Shown here piece by piece: positions 1 through 8,747 of a stretch of 53,004 bases of DNA. The stretch is from Oscillospiraceae bacterium. Its GTDB lineage: Bacteria; Bacillota; Clostridia; Oscillospirales; Oscillospiraceae. The notes beneath the pieces are model-generated. The model worked only from the letters and a program-made list of their open reading frames with translations. It did no database searches and was not told the DNA's origin. The stretch spans positions 1 through 53,004 of the forward strand of contig WRDH01000018.1 in the NCBI GenBank assembly GCA_009783555.1, read 5' to 3'. Position 1 is the first letter of the stretch. The number at the start of each line of letters is the position of its first letter. The translations under genes and the position numbers were made by a program.

Positions 1-90
1 ATTTTTAGGCCCTTCCTGGTAGACGGCAGATCTGACTAGAATACTGCGCCGCATTTTTTGGAAGTTTTTCAACTATACCAGTATCTACAT

Positions 91-191
91 GAATATTCAA
101 TAGTTATTTTGAATATTCACAAATTATTGAATATTCATAGAAAAACCATTGCAAATTCACGAAATGCAATGAATACAATGACGAATATTCA
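91..191. repeat. Cluster of GAATATTCA palindromic repeats
   Basis: Four copies of GAATATTCA (core GAATATTC is palindromic) lie at 91-99, 111-119, 129-137 and 183-191, just past the 3' end of the EamA gene in an AT-rich stretch. The first three are spaced 20 and 18 bp apart, close to two helical turns, as expected for stacked protein binding sites. More copies occur near 40040, 40350 and 40365. The gene to the left lies outside the window, so the target promoter is unknown. Confidence 0.5.
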
Positions 192-199
192 ATAATAAC

Positions 200-1069
200 C
201 TATATCAGAAGGCTTAATGTTCCTATGACGATTAACACAAGACCCAATACAGACATCTTTTTCAACTTTTCGCGCAGGATGAAGTAACTAAAAGCAATAG
301 TAACAACAATACTGAGCTTATCAATCGGGATAACAACGCTTACAGGTCCTTGCTGCAAGGCACTGTAGAAGCACAACCATGATAAGCCCGTTGCAAGTCC
401 CGATAAACCGAGGAACAGCCAGCTTTTTCTGTTAATTTGTTTGATTTCTTTATGCCTGCCTTGTGCAAATACTATACCCCATGCCATGACTAACACTACA
501 ATCGTGCGAATTGCCGTACCGAGATTGGATTCAACACCTTCTATCCCGATTTTGCCCAAAATGGCGGTTAAGCTTGCAAACACAGCCGATAGAGCGGCAT
601 AGACAATCCACTTAAAACTCCGTTTTGTGTTCGCTTCGTTTAGAACAATCTTTTTTTGTTCAATCATAAAGTATGTACCGATGCCTATCAAAGCCATGGC
701 GGCAAACTTAATAACTGTGAAGCCTTCGCCAAGGAACAGCATTGAAAGCAGCATTGTAAGAACAGTGCTTGTCTTATTAATTGGTACAACTTTGTTTACA
801 TCACCGAGTTTTAACGCTTTGAGATAGCATAACCATGTGCCGCCTGTAGCAAAACCTGAAAGCACAAGGAAAACAATACTCCTAATATCTACGTCCGTGA
901 TAGTCATATGGGAGCCGACAATAAAAACTATTATCCACGCAAAAAAAGCCACAACAACCGTACGAAGTGCCGTAGCTAAGTCAGGATCGGTATCACGAAT
1001 ACCGATTTTAGCAAGTATTGACATAACTCCGGCAAAAAATGCCGACGCAAACGCTAATATAATCCACAT
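200..1069 (-). CDS. EamA/DMT family transporter
   Basis: A 289-residue integral membrane protein built of two similar EamA halves, about ten predicted membrane helices. The duplication shows in the sequence: GIRDTDPDLATALRTVVV in the first half resembles GIEGVESNLGTAIRTIVV in the second. Members of this drug/metabolite transporter superfamily move small metabolites across the cytoplasmic membrane, and the substrate cannot be read from sequence. Length is typical and the ATG start gives a hydrophobic first helix at once. It is transcribed away from the WYL regulator at 1269, which might control it, although that is only proximity. No frame damage is visible. Confidence 0.9.
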   Translation of the reverse strand: MWIILAFASAFFAGVMSILAKIGIRDTDPDLATALRTVVVAFFAWIIVFIVGSHMTITDVDIRSIVFLVLSGFATGGTWLCYLKALKLGDVNKVVPINKTSTVLTMLLSMLFLGEGFTVIKFAAMALIGIGTYFMIEQKKIVLNEANTKRSFKWIVYAALSAVFASLTAILGKIGIEGVESNLGTAIRTIVVLVMAWGIVFAQGRHKEIKQINRKSWLFLGLSGLATGLSWLCFYSALQQGPVSVVIPIDKLSIVVTIAFSYFILREKLKKMSVLGLVLIVIGTLSLLI

Positions 1070-1268
1070 AGTAGTTTACCAAAAAAATTTTCAATATAGT
1101 GATGTTTGCATATTATAGCAAGATTTTACCTAGAATGGAACGTGAAAATCGTTGAATATTTCAACAATCCGTTTTATTGGACAATGAAATATGATAAACT
1201 GCGGACATAGGGGACGTAGATTGAAAAAGTAAACGCAACTTTCAGTTAAAAATGGGGGGAGTGACAGT

Positions 1269-2255
1269 ATGCCTAAATCACCAAATCAAAAGCTTAAAAT
1301 TTTATATCTGATGCGAATTCTTTTGGATCATACCGATGAAACACATATGCTTTCGGTAAATGAGCTTATTTCGAAGCTTGCAGGTTATGAAATTAAGGCG
1401 GAGCGTAAAACAATATACGACGATATTGAAGCGCTCAGGCAGTTCGGTCTTGATATTGTACTCGAAAAAACAAAAACTTATGGTTACTATGTTGCTTCAC
1501 GAGAGTTTGAACTACCTGAACTAAAGCTTCTCGCAGATGCCGTTCAATCCTCAAAATTTATTACTGAAAGGAAAACAATCGGGCTTATAAAGAAACTGGA
1601 ACAGCTTATGAGCAAACACGACGCCGGTAAGCTCCGCCGTCAGGTTTACGTCCAAAACCGTGTAAAGAGCATGAACGAAAGCATATACTACAGCGTGGAC
1701 ACACTGCATGAGGCTATCTCGGAAGATAAAAAAATCAGTTTCAAATATTTTAATTATGACATCCAAAAAAAGCAGGTATTCCGCAGGGAAGGGGAGCTGT
1801 ACATAGTCAGCCCCGTTGCTCTTACATGGAGTGAAGAGAATTATTATCTAATAGCGTATTCCGACAAGCGTGAAAAACTCACACATTTCAGAGTCGACAG
1901 AATGAGCAGTGTTAAAAAACTTACAGAACCCCGCACTACCGAGTTAACGGATTTTAAACTGGCAGAATATTCAAAAAAAGTCTTTGGCATGTTCGGAGGT
2001 GAAGAAACAGACATAAAACTCAAAATAAACAACAAATTGATTGGAGGGGTTATTGACCGTTTCGGAAAAGACGTTATAATGATACCTGACGGAGATGAAC
2101 ATTTCCTGATAAGAGTCCGCGTTGCATTATCACCGATATTCTACGGCTGGCTGTTCCAATTCGGCGATTTATGCGAGGTTATGGAGCCGCAAGGCCTCAA
2201 AGACGAGCTGATTAAGCGTGCAGAGGACTTTTTGGCACAGCTGAAAAAAACCTGA
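1269..2255 (+). CDS. WYL-domain transcriptional regulator (YafY/DeoR-type HTH)
   Basis: A 328-residue cytoplasmic regulator. The N-terminal 65 residues form a winged helix-turn-helix (NELISKL...ERKTIYDDIEAL). The middle holds a WYL domain (about 140-220, with SPVALTWSEENYYLIAY and FRVDRM), and the C-terminal 90 residues are the WCX extension. WYL proteins sense ligands, often nucleic acid or nucleotide-like, and repress or activate nearby genes. The ATG follows a strong GGGGGGAG ribosome site. The next gene, DUF421, begins 35 bp downstream on the same strand, so the two may be co-transcribed. The divergent EamA gene lies 199 bp upstream and is the other candidate target. Confidence 0.9.
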   Translation: MPKSPNQKLKILYLMRILLDHTDETHMLSVNELISKLAGYEIKAERKTIYDDIEALRQFGLDIVLEKTKTYGYYVASREFELPELKLLADAVQSSKFITERKTIGLIKKLEQLMSKHDAGKLRRQVYVQNRVKSMNESIYYSVDTLHEAISEDKKISFKYFNYDIQKKQVFRREGELYIVSPVALTWSEENYYLIAYSDKREKLTHFRVDRMSSVKKLTEPRTTELTDFKLAEYSKKVFGMFGGEETDIKLKINNKLIGGVIDRFGKDVIMIPDGDEHFLIRVRVALSPIFYGWLFQFGDLCEVMEPQGLKDELIKRAEDFLAQLKKT

Positions 2256-2290
2256 TACTAACTGTAACTACATAAAAGAGGGGTATAATC

Positions 2291-2800
2291 ATGGAAGCTA
2301 TATTACCATACCTAATTGTAGCAGGCACATCCGCTGCCGTGTACGTATTCCTTATTGTCGCCATACGCCTGTTTGGGAAGAAAGAGTTCTCACAACTTTC
2401 CGTATTTGACATTGTCTTTATACTCCTGATAAGCAATGCAGTACAAAATTCAATGATAGCGGCGGACTTCTCTTTTTGGGGCGGCATAACATCAGCGGTT
2501 ACGCTTTTTATAGTAAACTTCCTTATTAAAAATGTTATCTATAAAATTCCCAAAGTTTCCGAATGGGTGCAGGGACATCCGATAATGCTCATATATGACG
2601 GCAAGCAGCTTCCGGATAACATGAAAAAAGCAAAAGTCAGCGTTGAAGAGCTTGAAGAAGCAACAAGAGAGCACGGCATAGATTCACTCGATAATGTAAA
2701 TCTTGCCGTACTCGAAGTTGACGGAAGTATTAGTGTTGTCGCAAACGACTTCACAGGCCGCTACAGAAGAAAGCGACGCCGCTACAGCAATGAGGTGTAG
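2291..2800 (+). CDS. DUF421 (YetF-like) membrane protein
   Basis: A 169-residue protein with three N-terminal membrane helices (roughly residues 8-28, 38-55 and 60-78) and a soluble C-terminal domain typical of the DUF421/YetF family (GHPIMLIYDGK, then ARTEHGID-like and NVNLAVLEVDGSISV segments). YetF-type proteins of spore-formers are membrane proteins of poorly defined role, some linked to spore germination or envelope. Length is usual for the short form. The start is set by GAGGGG upstream of the ATG. It follows the WYL regulator by 35 bp and is probably in its transcript. Confidence 0.88.
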   Translation: MEAILPYLIVAGTSAAVYVFLIVAIRLFGKKEFSQLSVFDIVFILLISNAVQNSMIAADFSFWGGITSAVTLFIVNFLIKNVIYKIPKVSEWVQGHPIMLIYDGKQLPDNMKKAKVSVEELEEATREHGIDSLDNVNLAVLEVDGSISVVANDFTGRYRRKRRRYSNEV

Positions 2801-2873
2801 TTTTGCTGCTTTGTCAAAAACTCTGATTGTGCAGAAAAAACCCTCTGCAGTAAAAAACTGCTGCATTTATTTG

Positions 2874-3458
2874 CTATTCACTTTTATAAGCTGTGTTATT
2901 CTTAACTGTGACATGACCTGCTTTTATTAATGCATACCGTAGCTTCAGAAGCACCGGGAAGACAATGATTTGCAATGCAATCAAAATGCCGAATTGCGGA
3001 AGTCTCATCCATAACAACACTTGATATGGAACTCCGCGAAGCTGAGATAATCCCATCGTAGTCAACCACATGCCGCATATGATTTGTACTAATAATGCCG
3101 AAAGAATGGCATGAGGCCACATCTTTATATTTTCGCGATGTAAAATAAAACCGAAAAGAAATCCGTTTACAATACGGGCGGTGAGGATGAGCGGGATAGG
3201 CGGCTGCCCCATAATCGGCCAACCGATTATATCAGCGATTCCATATGCCGCTGCACCCCATACAGGACCGAAAAGCATACCGCAAATCATCATAGGAATA
3301 AAAGACAGGGTTATTCGCAAATCAGGTAAGTTGATTATTGGGATTAAACGCTCAAGGACATAAGTTAGTGCAATGAGAACTGCAATTTGGCTAAGTATGC
3401 GCACGGAAATCCGAGTACGAAAGACAGCAGCGATTTTGCTTGAACTTGTTTGCTTCAT
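2874..3458 (-). CDS. folT: Folate-specific ECF transporter S component
   Basis: A 194-residue membrane protein with about six helices. The segment LRITLSFIPMMICGMLFGP followed by GAAAYGIADIIG is characteristic of FolT, the folate-binding substrate subunit that works with a shared ECF energising module (EcfA/A'/T) encoded elsewhere. The assignment is reinforced by a tetrahydrofolate riboswitch directly upstream, the standard control element for folT in Clostridia. The ATG sits downstream of AAAGGAGG, which is itself embedded in a hairpin (3470-3497). The gene converges with the DUF421 gene across 73 bp that contain short TGCAG/CTGCA hairpins of terminator-like character. Confidence 0.93.
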   Translation of the reverse strand: MKQTSSSKIAAVFRTRISVRILSQIAVLIALTYVLERLIPIINLPDLRITLSFIPMMICGMLFGPVWGAAAYGIADIIGWPIMGQPPIPLILTARIVNGFLFGFILHRENIKMWPHAILSALLVQIICGMWLTTMGLSQLRGVPYQVLLWMRLPQFGILIALQIIVFPVLLKLRYALIKAGHVTVKNNTAYKSE

Positions 3459-3469
3459 GAAAAATAAAT

Positions 3470-3497
3470 CCTCCTTTGTGCTTTACCACAAAAGAGG
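3470..3497 (-). promoter_or_regulatory. Hairpin sequestering the folT ribosome binding site
   Basis: On the minus strand, CCTCTTTTGTG (3497-3487) can pair with CACAAAGGAGG (3480-3470) across a six-base loop, with one G-U pair. The 3' arm contains the whole AAAGGAGG Shine-Dalgarno of folT. This is the expected OFF-state expression platform for the adjacent THF riboswitch, pointing to control of translation rather than termination, since no U-tract follows. Confidence 0.75.
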
Positions 3498-3509
3498 GTT
3501 TTCTTTTAT

Positions 3510-3618
3510 GGCAGCGGATGCGAAATCAAACCGCAGGCTTGTACATACCTTGTACTTACCCTTCGTCCGGCGGCGACCTCCCATCCACCGGCACTTAACG
3601 CATGATTTCTACTCTGTC
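3510..3618 (-). ncRNA. Tetrahydrofolate (THF) riboswitch aptamer
   Basis: Read on the minus strand, the 5' end carries AGAGTAGAAATCATGCGTTA, followed by AGTGCCGGTGGATGGGAGGT, CGCCGCCGGACGAAGG and, at the 3' end, GATTTCGCATCCGCTG. These match the conserved THF aptamer blocks (GAGUAGA, GCGUUAAGUG, AUGGGA, ACGAA, GCAUCCGCU). The P2 helix AAATC/GATTT and the CCGGTGG/CCGCCGG arm are present. It lies about 50 nt upstream of the folT ATG. The assignment is from remembered consensus, not a covariance search. Confidence 0.9.
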
Positions 3619-3749
3619 AATTCAATTTTGGGAACATTAATGAATTCCACGTCAGATTATATAGGATATTGGCACAGTAAGCAATAGCAAATTTGCATTC
3701 AAGAATAAATCGTGGTATATTATCTTTCGGAAAAATTGAGGAGTAAACT

Positions 3750-4586
3750 ATGGTATTTGTTTGGATAATTATTGGTATAGGTATTTTTTTGCTGACCGCT
3801 CTTGTTTTTTGCATTGCCCCGGGAAAAATGTCGCCGGAAGCAAAGAAAACATCGAAGATATTTTTCGGATTGAACTGCGCTCACAGAGGGTTACATTCCG
3901 AAGACCAAAAAATACCGGAAAACTCATTGCCGGCGTTCGCGGCAGCGAGGCAAGGCGGTTATGGCGTTGAACTTGATGTCCAATTATCAAAAGATAATCA
4001 GGTTGTTGTATTCCATGATGATGACCTTGAACGTGTGTGTGGAGTTGACGCAAGGGTAAACAGCAAAACACTAAAGGAACTATCTGAACTTAAGCTACTT
4101 GATTCGGATGAAAAAATCCCGCTTTTTACAGATGTTTTGGAAGTATTGGATGACACTCCTGTTATTGTAGAACTAAAATCCGCAGGGCCGATGAACACAA
4201 AGCTTTGCGAAGAAACATTAAAAATACTGCGTGAGCAAGGAAAATACTGGTGCATAGAAAGCTTTGACCCTCGTATCGGAGCATGGTTTCGCAAAAATGC
4301 GCCCGATGTATTGCGAGGTCAATTAAGCTGTCCGCCCGGGAAGTTTGACGGAATATCAAAAATCAAGTCTATTTTACTCGGAAATCTGCTGACAAACTTT
4401 ATGTCCCGTCCGCATTTCATTGCATTTAGCAACACCCGCCGCCCCTTAACTGTAAAACTCTGCCATAGCATGAAACCAATGAAAGCAATCTGGACAGTAC
4501 TGCCAACAGCGGATATAGCGGAATGCGAAAGAGAAAACGACACGGTAATATTCGAGTACTACGAACCGTCACCGACTTATCGATAA
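3750..4586 (+). CDS. Membrane-anchored glycerophosphodiester phosphodiesterase
   Basis: A 278-residue GDPD/UgpQ-family protein. Residues 4-24 are a single N-terminal membrane helix, so the catalytic domain is tethered to the membrane. The domain starts with CAHRG (His45-Arg46), and has Glu74 and Asp76 in VELDVQLSKD and His89 in VVFHDD, the metal and acid-base residues of the family. It would hydrolyse glycerophosphodiesters to an alcohol and sn-glycerol-3-phosphate in lipid turnover. The ATG follows GAGGAG. It converges with the AraC gene, with two bases between the stop codons, and no operon partner is visible. Confidence 0.93.
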   Translation: MVFVWIIIGIGIFLLTALVFCIAPGKMSPEAKKTSKIFFGLNCAHRGLHSEDQKIPENSLPAFAAARQGGYGVELDVQLSKDNQVVVFHDDDLERVCGVDARVNSKTLKELSELKLLDSDEKIPLFTDVLEVLDDTPVIVELKSAGPMNTKLCEETLKILREQGKYWCIESFDPRIGAWFRKNAPDVLRGQLSCPPGKFDGISKIKSILLGNLLTNFMSRPHFIAFSNTRRPLTVKLCHSMKPMKAIWTVLPTADIAECERENDTVIFEYYEPSPTYR

Positions 4587-4588
4587 GA

Positions 4589-5410
4589 TTATTTCTTTAC
4601 CGCATAGGAGCTCGGGGAGACACCGAAACGGCGTTTAAACATTCTTGAGAAATTGAAAATATCACCATATCCGACATGTTGAGCAGCCTCTCCGGGTGTT
4701 AATCCTTGATTAACCATTATATCAGCGGCTCTGTCAAGTCTTAACTCCACAATGTATTGCTGTGGTGATTTTCCGATATGTTTGCTGAATATCTTGCTGA
4801 AGTAAGACCTGTCGAGATTTAGTTTTTCAGACATATTACTGACCCGCAAATCCGGGTCGGTGTAATAAACATCAATGTAGTTTTTTGCTATTCTCACATA
4901 TCTGTGAATTTGATTATTATCCGGGCTTCTGTGTTTGTCCAGTAAAGAAATAAGTTCAAAAATCTTGCCGCAGATATACCACTCGGTACCTCGCGCAATA
5001 TCTTTGCAATCCCTGAAGGCGTTAAATATATGAGCACATTCCGGAACGGTTATAACATACTGCGAAAAAACATCTGACAGGTCAAGCATTGATTCAAAGT
5101 TTACCCAGCAATATCTCCATGGATCTTTTTCATCTGCCTCATACGCTATTAGTTCATTTGGCATCACAACAAAAATCTGGCCTGCCTTCAATTCGTATGT
5201 AGCATCAGGCGTATAGTAAAGACCGCGTCCGGATACTATGTAATGCAGCATATAATACGGCCGTGAACCTTTAGGCATACCTGACTCCGGCCAGTAATGA
5301 CCCGGCATACATTTTGCATCACCGCATGCTCGTGGGTTTATGTCCTTTAGTTCTTTGTTTTCAATAAAAATTTCATTTATATATTCATGCACCGTACTAC
5401 TCCTTTTCAA
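4589..5410 (-). CDS. AraC-family transcriptional regulator
   Basis: A 273-residue regulator with an N-terminal cupin-like sensor (about residues 45-120, GRGLYYTPDATYELKAGQ) and two C-terminal helix-turn-helix motifs (about 170-270, ending FKRRFGVSPSSYA, the usual AraC signature). It is divergent from a CUT1 sugar-binding protein gene and therefore most likely activates that importer in response to its sugar. Two identical 15-bp direct repeats in the intergenic region are plausible binding sites. Length and order are typical. The sugar cannot be inferred. Confidence 0.93.
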   Translation of the reverse strand: MKRSSTVHEYINEIFIENKELKDINPRACGDAKCMPGHYWPESGMPKGSRPYYMLHYIVSGRGLYYTPDATYELKAGQIFVVMPNELIAYEADEKDPWRYCWVNFESMLDLSDVFSQYVITVPECAHIFNAFRDCKDIARGTEWYICGKIFELISLLDKHRSPDNNQIHRYVRIAKNYIDVYYTDPDLRVSNMSEKLNLDRSYFSKIFSKHIGKSPQQYIVELRLDRAADIMVNQGLTPGEAAQHVGYGDIFNFSRMFKRRFGVSPSSYAVKK

Positions 5411-5427
5411 TATTATGCGCCTACCAA

Positions 5428-5510
5428 TGTCACATTATATCAAACACAATTGTTACATATTGCAATTGGCGGATGATTACAGAGAATACATATGACACAT
5501 TATATCAAAC
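5428..5510. promoter_or_regulatory. Paired direct repeats, candidate AraC operators
   Basis: CACATTATATCAAAC occurs at 5431-5445 and again, identically, at 5496-5510, each preceded by ATGT or ATGA. The copies are 65 bp apart in the same orientation, about six helical turns. Direct repeats in the intergenic space between an AraC gene and its target operon are typical for this family. Binding is inferred, not shown. Confidence 0.6.
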
Positions 5511-5608
5511 GAATAACACAATATACAATGGGAAATTTTCGTTTTAATGTTAAAATTAAGGAACTGGTTTCCATAAAAGAAACAACAAAATTAGAAATGG
5601 AGGATTTT

Positions 5609-6868
5609 ATGAAAAAGATTTTAGTTGCAATTCTCGCCATTGTTCTGCTGTTTGCTCTGGCTGCGTGTTCAGAATCGGAAGAGACAACCGCACCTGTAAC
5701 ACTTGAAATCAGGTCAAACATTCCCGGTGCAGGCAACGATGCAATCAGGGAAGTAATCGCAGCGTTTACAGAAGAAACCGGTATTGCTGTCGATTTCGAC
5801 AACCCATCAGGTTATGAAGACCTTATGAGAACAAGAATGGCAACAGGCGATATGCCCGACCTTTTCACAACACACGGCTGGGCGGTCATTCGTTACGGAA
5901 CATTCCTGCGTCCTCTCAATGACCAACCATGGGTAAGCAGAGTATCTTCACAAATTGAAAGTATAGTAACAGACCATCAAGGCAACCTCATGGTTCTACC
6001 CGTTGATATAGACATCGCGGGTCTCGTATTCAACCGTGACATTCTCAACGAGGTCGGAGTTGACCCCGGAGACATTAGAACTTGGGATGACTTTGCGGAT
6101 GCATGTGAACTAATCCTTGCTGCGGGTTATATTCCGATTTTTATCGGCGGAGCTGATGACTGGATGCTCGGCCAGGCAGCCGACTGGATTCCTCCGTCAC
6201 TCCTTATAACATATGACGGCGATAACCACAGAGACGCACTGCTTGACGGTACATTCGACTGGAATCATTATGGTAGATTCGTAGATATGTTAACGGATTG
6301 GATTGACCGCGGATTCTTTAATGAGGACGTAACCACGGCAGATTATGACACATTAACAAGAATGCTTGGACAAGGCGAAGTCGCGTTTTCATTCACCGGC
6401 AACCACGCCGCAATGGATGCAGCGGGCAATGGTCCTGCCAACATCGGTATGATGCCGCTTCCGGCGTATTTTGCGGGCGATACACCCAGTCTCATTGCAG
6501 GCGAGAGTGTCACATTTGGTATATGGAAAGACACCCCTCACGAAGCAGAAGCCCTTCTATTTCTCGAGTTCATCGCACGTCCGGAAAATGTTGCCAAGAT
6601 TGCGCAAGCTCGTGGTAATGTCGCAGGATTTAACGGAGTTGAAGTTGACTTAGGCTTCCTTACACAAGATTTTAACAGATGGTCAAACATCAGAACATTC
6701 CCGTACTTTGACCGCGTATATCTCCCGGGCGGTATGTGGGAAGACCTCTGTAACACAAGTCTCGGGCTTTTCAACGGCACAATGACAAGACAGGCGGTTA
6801 TAGACCACATGCAACAGAGTTATGACAGCAGACTGGCTGATTGGTTTGAAGCAAGAGGAATCAACTAA
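5609..6868 (+). CDS. Sugar ABC transporter substrate-binding lipoprotein (CUT1)
   Basis: A family 1 extracellular solute-binding protein of 419 residues. I place the start at 5609 because AATGGAGGA lies just upstream and MKKILVAILA then begins a classical lipoprotein signal peptide ending in the lipobox LAAC. An upstream in-frame ATG at 5492 would add 39 residues with no signal character. The mature protein binds an oligosaccharide or sugar outside the membrane and hands it to the permeases at 6950 and 7813. No ATPase gene is present, as is common in Clostridia that share an MsmK-type ATPase. A hairpin downstream of the stop probably makes this gene more highly expressed than the permeases. 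Confidence 0.93.
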   Translation: MKKILVAILAIVLLFALAACSESEETTAPVTLEIRSNIPGAGNDAIREVIAAFTEETGIAVDFDNPSGYEDLMRTRMATGDMPDLFTTHGWAVIRYGTFLRPLNDQPWVSRVSSQIESIVTDHQGNLMVLPVDIDIAGLVFNRDILNEVGVDPGDIRTWDDFADACELILAAGYIPIFIGGADDWMLGQAADWIPPSLLITYDGDNHRDALLDGTFDWNHYGRFVDMLTDWIDRGFFNEDVTTADYDTLTRMLGQGEVAFSFTGNHAAMDAAGNGPANIGMMPLPAYFAGDTPSLIAGESVTFGIWKDTPHEAEALLFLEFIARPENVAKIAQARGNVAGFNGVEVDLGFLTQDFNRWSNIRTFPYFDRVYLPGGMWEDLCNTSLGLFNGTMTRQAVIDHMQQSYDSRLADWFEARGIN

Positions 6869-6896
6869 TCGATATCATCAGAGCAATTAACAAAAC

Positions 6897-6923
6897 AGCG
6901 GGCGGTACTTTCCGCCCGCTTTT
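6897..6923 (+). terminator. Intra-operon terminator-like hairpin
   Basis: AGCGGGCGG (6897-6905) is perfectly complementary to CCGCCCGCT (6912-6920), with a six-base loop and a short T run. It sits between the binding-protein gene and the first permease gene, where partial termination usually lowers permease expression relative to the binding protein. Confidence 0.8.
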
Positions 6924-6949
6924 CTAAACAAAACAGCGGGGGTGATGTT

Positions 6950-7816
6950 TTGAGAAGCAGGAAGCGTATTAATTTATTTTATATACCGGTTCTGATTCTT
7001 TTCGGTGTGTTTGTAGTCTACCCTTTTATTGATGGAATAAGAATATCATTTACAAACTGGAATGGGTTTTTACCAACTTACAACTATATAGGGTTAACAA
7101 ATTATATAAATATGGTAAGTGACCAATGGTTTCATAATGTTTTTAGAAATACTATCATTTACGGATTCGGCAGCACAATCATTCAACAAATCATCGGATT
7201 ATCCATGGCATTATTTCTTGACAGTAAATTCAAAGCACGCGGGCTTGTCCGCACAATATCCTATCTGCCTATTATGATTGCACCTTTGATTATGGGATAT
7301 ATAATATTTTTCATAGTTCAATTTCGAGGTGGAGCGCTTAACGACCTCGTCGGGCTATTCGGGATGGACAGACTGGATTGGGTTGGTGTACCAAATCGCG
7401 CGGTCACAGTAATACTTCTCGTAAACTCACTGCAGTATATGGGCGTATCTATGGTAATTTATCTCGCGGGTCTGCAAAACATCCCCAATATGTATAAAGA
7501 AGCCGCTTCTGTGGACGGTATCGGACCATGGAACACATTTTGGCATATTACACTTCCTTTGCTGGCACCGGCTCTAAGTGCCTCGGTGGTCATTAACCTC
7601 ATCGGCGGACTAAAACTGTTTGACATTATCAGAGCACTCAGCCCTGCTGCTCCGTCAAGCGGTACACACTCACTTGTCACCTTCCTTACTTATCAATATT
7701 TTAATATCGAACAGGCGGGATATTCTGCCGCCATAGGCGTAGTTACGTTCGCGTTTATTTTGATTGTAAGTATTGTAGTAATTAAGCTCCTTGACAAGAT
7801 GGAGGTGGTATTGTGA
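6950..7816 (+). CDS. Sugar ABC transporter permease (MalF-type)
   Basis: A 288-residue CUT1 membrane subunit with six predicted helices and the cytoplasmic EAA loop EAASVDGIGPWNTFWHITLP, which docks onto the ATPase. The start is TTG at 6950 behind GCGGGGGTGAT. An ATG six bases upstream meets a stop immediately, so TTG is the only sensible choice. It overlaps the next permease by four bases (GTGA), implying translational coupling, and together they form the channel for the sugar delivered by the upstream lipoprotein. Confidence 0.93.
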   Translation: MRSRKRINLFYIPVLILFGVFVVYPFIDGIRISFTNWNGFLPTYNYIGLTNYINMVSDQWFHNVFRNTIIYGFGSTIIQQIIGLSMALFLDSKFKARGLVRTISYLPIMIAPLIMGYIIFFIVQFRGGALNDLVGLFGMDRLDWVGVPNRAVTVILLVNSLQYMGVSMVIYLAGLQNIPNMYKEAASVDGIGPWNTFWHITLPLLAPALSASVVINLIGGLKLFDIIRALSPAAPSSGTHSLVTFLTYQYFNIEQAGYSAAIGVVTFAFILIVSIVVIKLLDKMEVVL

Positions 7817-8625
7817 GGAAGAAATCATGGTGGCGTTATCTGGTTTCACTTCCTATATTGTTCGTGTACCTGACACCTTTCTATATTCTGCTTACCGTGG
7901 CACTTAAGCATCCGCATGATGCATCGTCACGATGGGTTATGCCGGGTTATCTCTATCTCGGGAGCTTTGAAACAGCGATTAACAGCGGCAGAATAATACA
8001 AGGCATTCAAGACAGTTTTATAGTAACTATGTTCACAGTTACCCTCATAGTAATTATAGGTGCAATGGCTGCTTATCCGCTTGCACGCCGTATATCAAGT
8101 CTTAATAAATTTGTCCGTATCCTGATAATGGGCGTTATGATGATACCACCGCTCAGTATAATTGTACCGCTTTATCGCACGATGTTGTTTTTTGATGCAA
8201 TGTCCACATATCACGGCGTTATACTGTTGCAGTTGACATATCAGTTGCCGCTGGCAATATTCATCTTCACAAGCTTTATCAGGTCACTGACACCCGCACT
8301 TGATGAAGCAGCGGCAATTGACGGGTGCGGTCTGCTCAGAACCTTCTTCAGTATAATCTTCCCGCAGCTCCGGCCTGTCATTGTAACTGTCGTTATTTTA
8401 ACGGGAGTAACCGCTTGGAATGACTACCAGTTTTCACTCTATTTCCTGCAGTCACCACAAATCTCTTCCGTAACCTTGGCTGTCTCAAGATTCTTCGCGC
8501 AAGTAAACTCCAACATAGGCGCCGCCGCCGCTTCAGCAGTCCTCGGCGTCCTACCGCTTGTGGTTCTGTTCCTGTTCTTGCAGAAGTATTTTATTAAGGG
8601 TATGGTTGACAGCGCGGTGAAATAG
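7813..8625 (+). CDS. Sugar ABC transporter permease (MalG-type)
   Basis: A 270-residue second CUT1 permease with six helices and the EAA loop DEAAAIDGCGLLRTFFSIIF. The GTG start overlaps the stop of the preceding permease. It completes the binding protein-MalF-MalG set. The operon ends here, followed by a REP-like palindrome and then an unrelated toxin-antitoxin locus. No ATP-binding subunit is encoded nearby, so an ATPase must be supplied from elsewhere. Confidence 0.93.
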   Translation: MRKKSWWRYLVSLPILFVYLTPFYILLTVALKHPHDASSRWVMPGYLYLGSFETAINSGRIIQGIQDSFIVTMFTVTLIVIIGAMAAYPLARRISSLNKFVRILIMGVMMIPPLSIIVPLYRTMLFFDAMSTYHGVILLQLTYQLPLAIFIFTSFIRSLTPALDEAAAIDGCGLLRTFFSIIFPQLRPVIVTVVILTGVTAWNDYQFSLYFLQSPQISSVTLAVSRFFAQVNSNIGAAAASAVLGVLPLVVLFLFLQKYFIKGMVDSAVK

Positions 8626-8639
8626 GAAAATTGTCAAGC

Positions 8640-8669
8640 GGACGGTTCATAAAGACAGATAAACCGTCC
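8640..8669. repeat. REP-like palindrome (GGACGGTT family)
   Basis: GGACGGTT (8640-8647) and AACCGTCC (8662-8669) form an inverted repeat with the internal word GACAGAT. TTGTCAAGC precedes it. It is a degenerate member of the GGGGACGGTTC palindrome family also seen near 24271, 40421 and 42319. Confidence 0.55.
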
Positions 8670-8747
8670 CAATGTCTTGTGTTTTGAAATAGTTTCTGAG
8701 GCACCCTTTTAGCGATTTGTTTCTTGCTGTTGATGTAAAAATTAATG

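Noticed and set aside
837..1118. Frame antisense to the EamA gene
   Set aside because: It is a reverse-frame shadow of the transporter with no ribosome site or recognisable domain.
3373..3687. 104-codon frame over the THF riboswitch
   Set aside because: It is antisense to the aptamer and folT start. The RNA structure explains the sequence conservation better.
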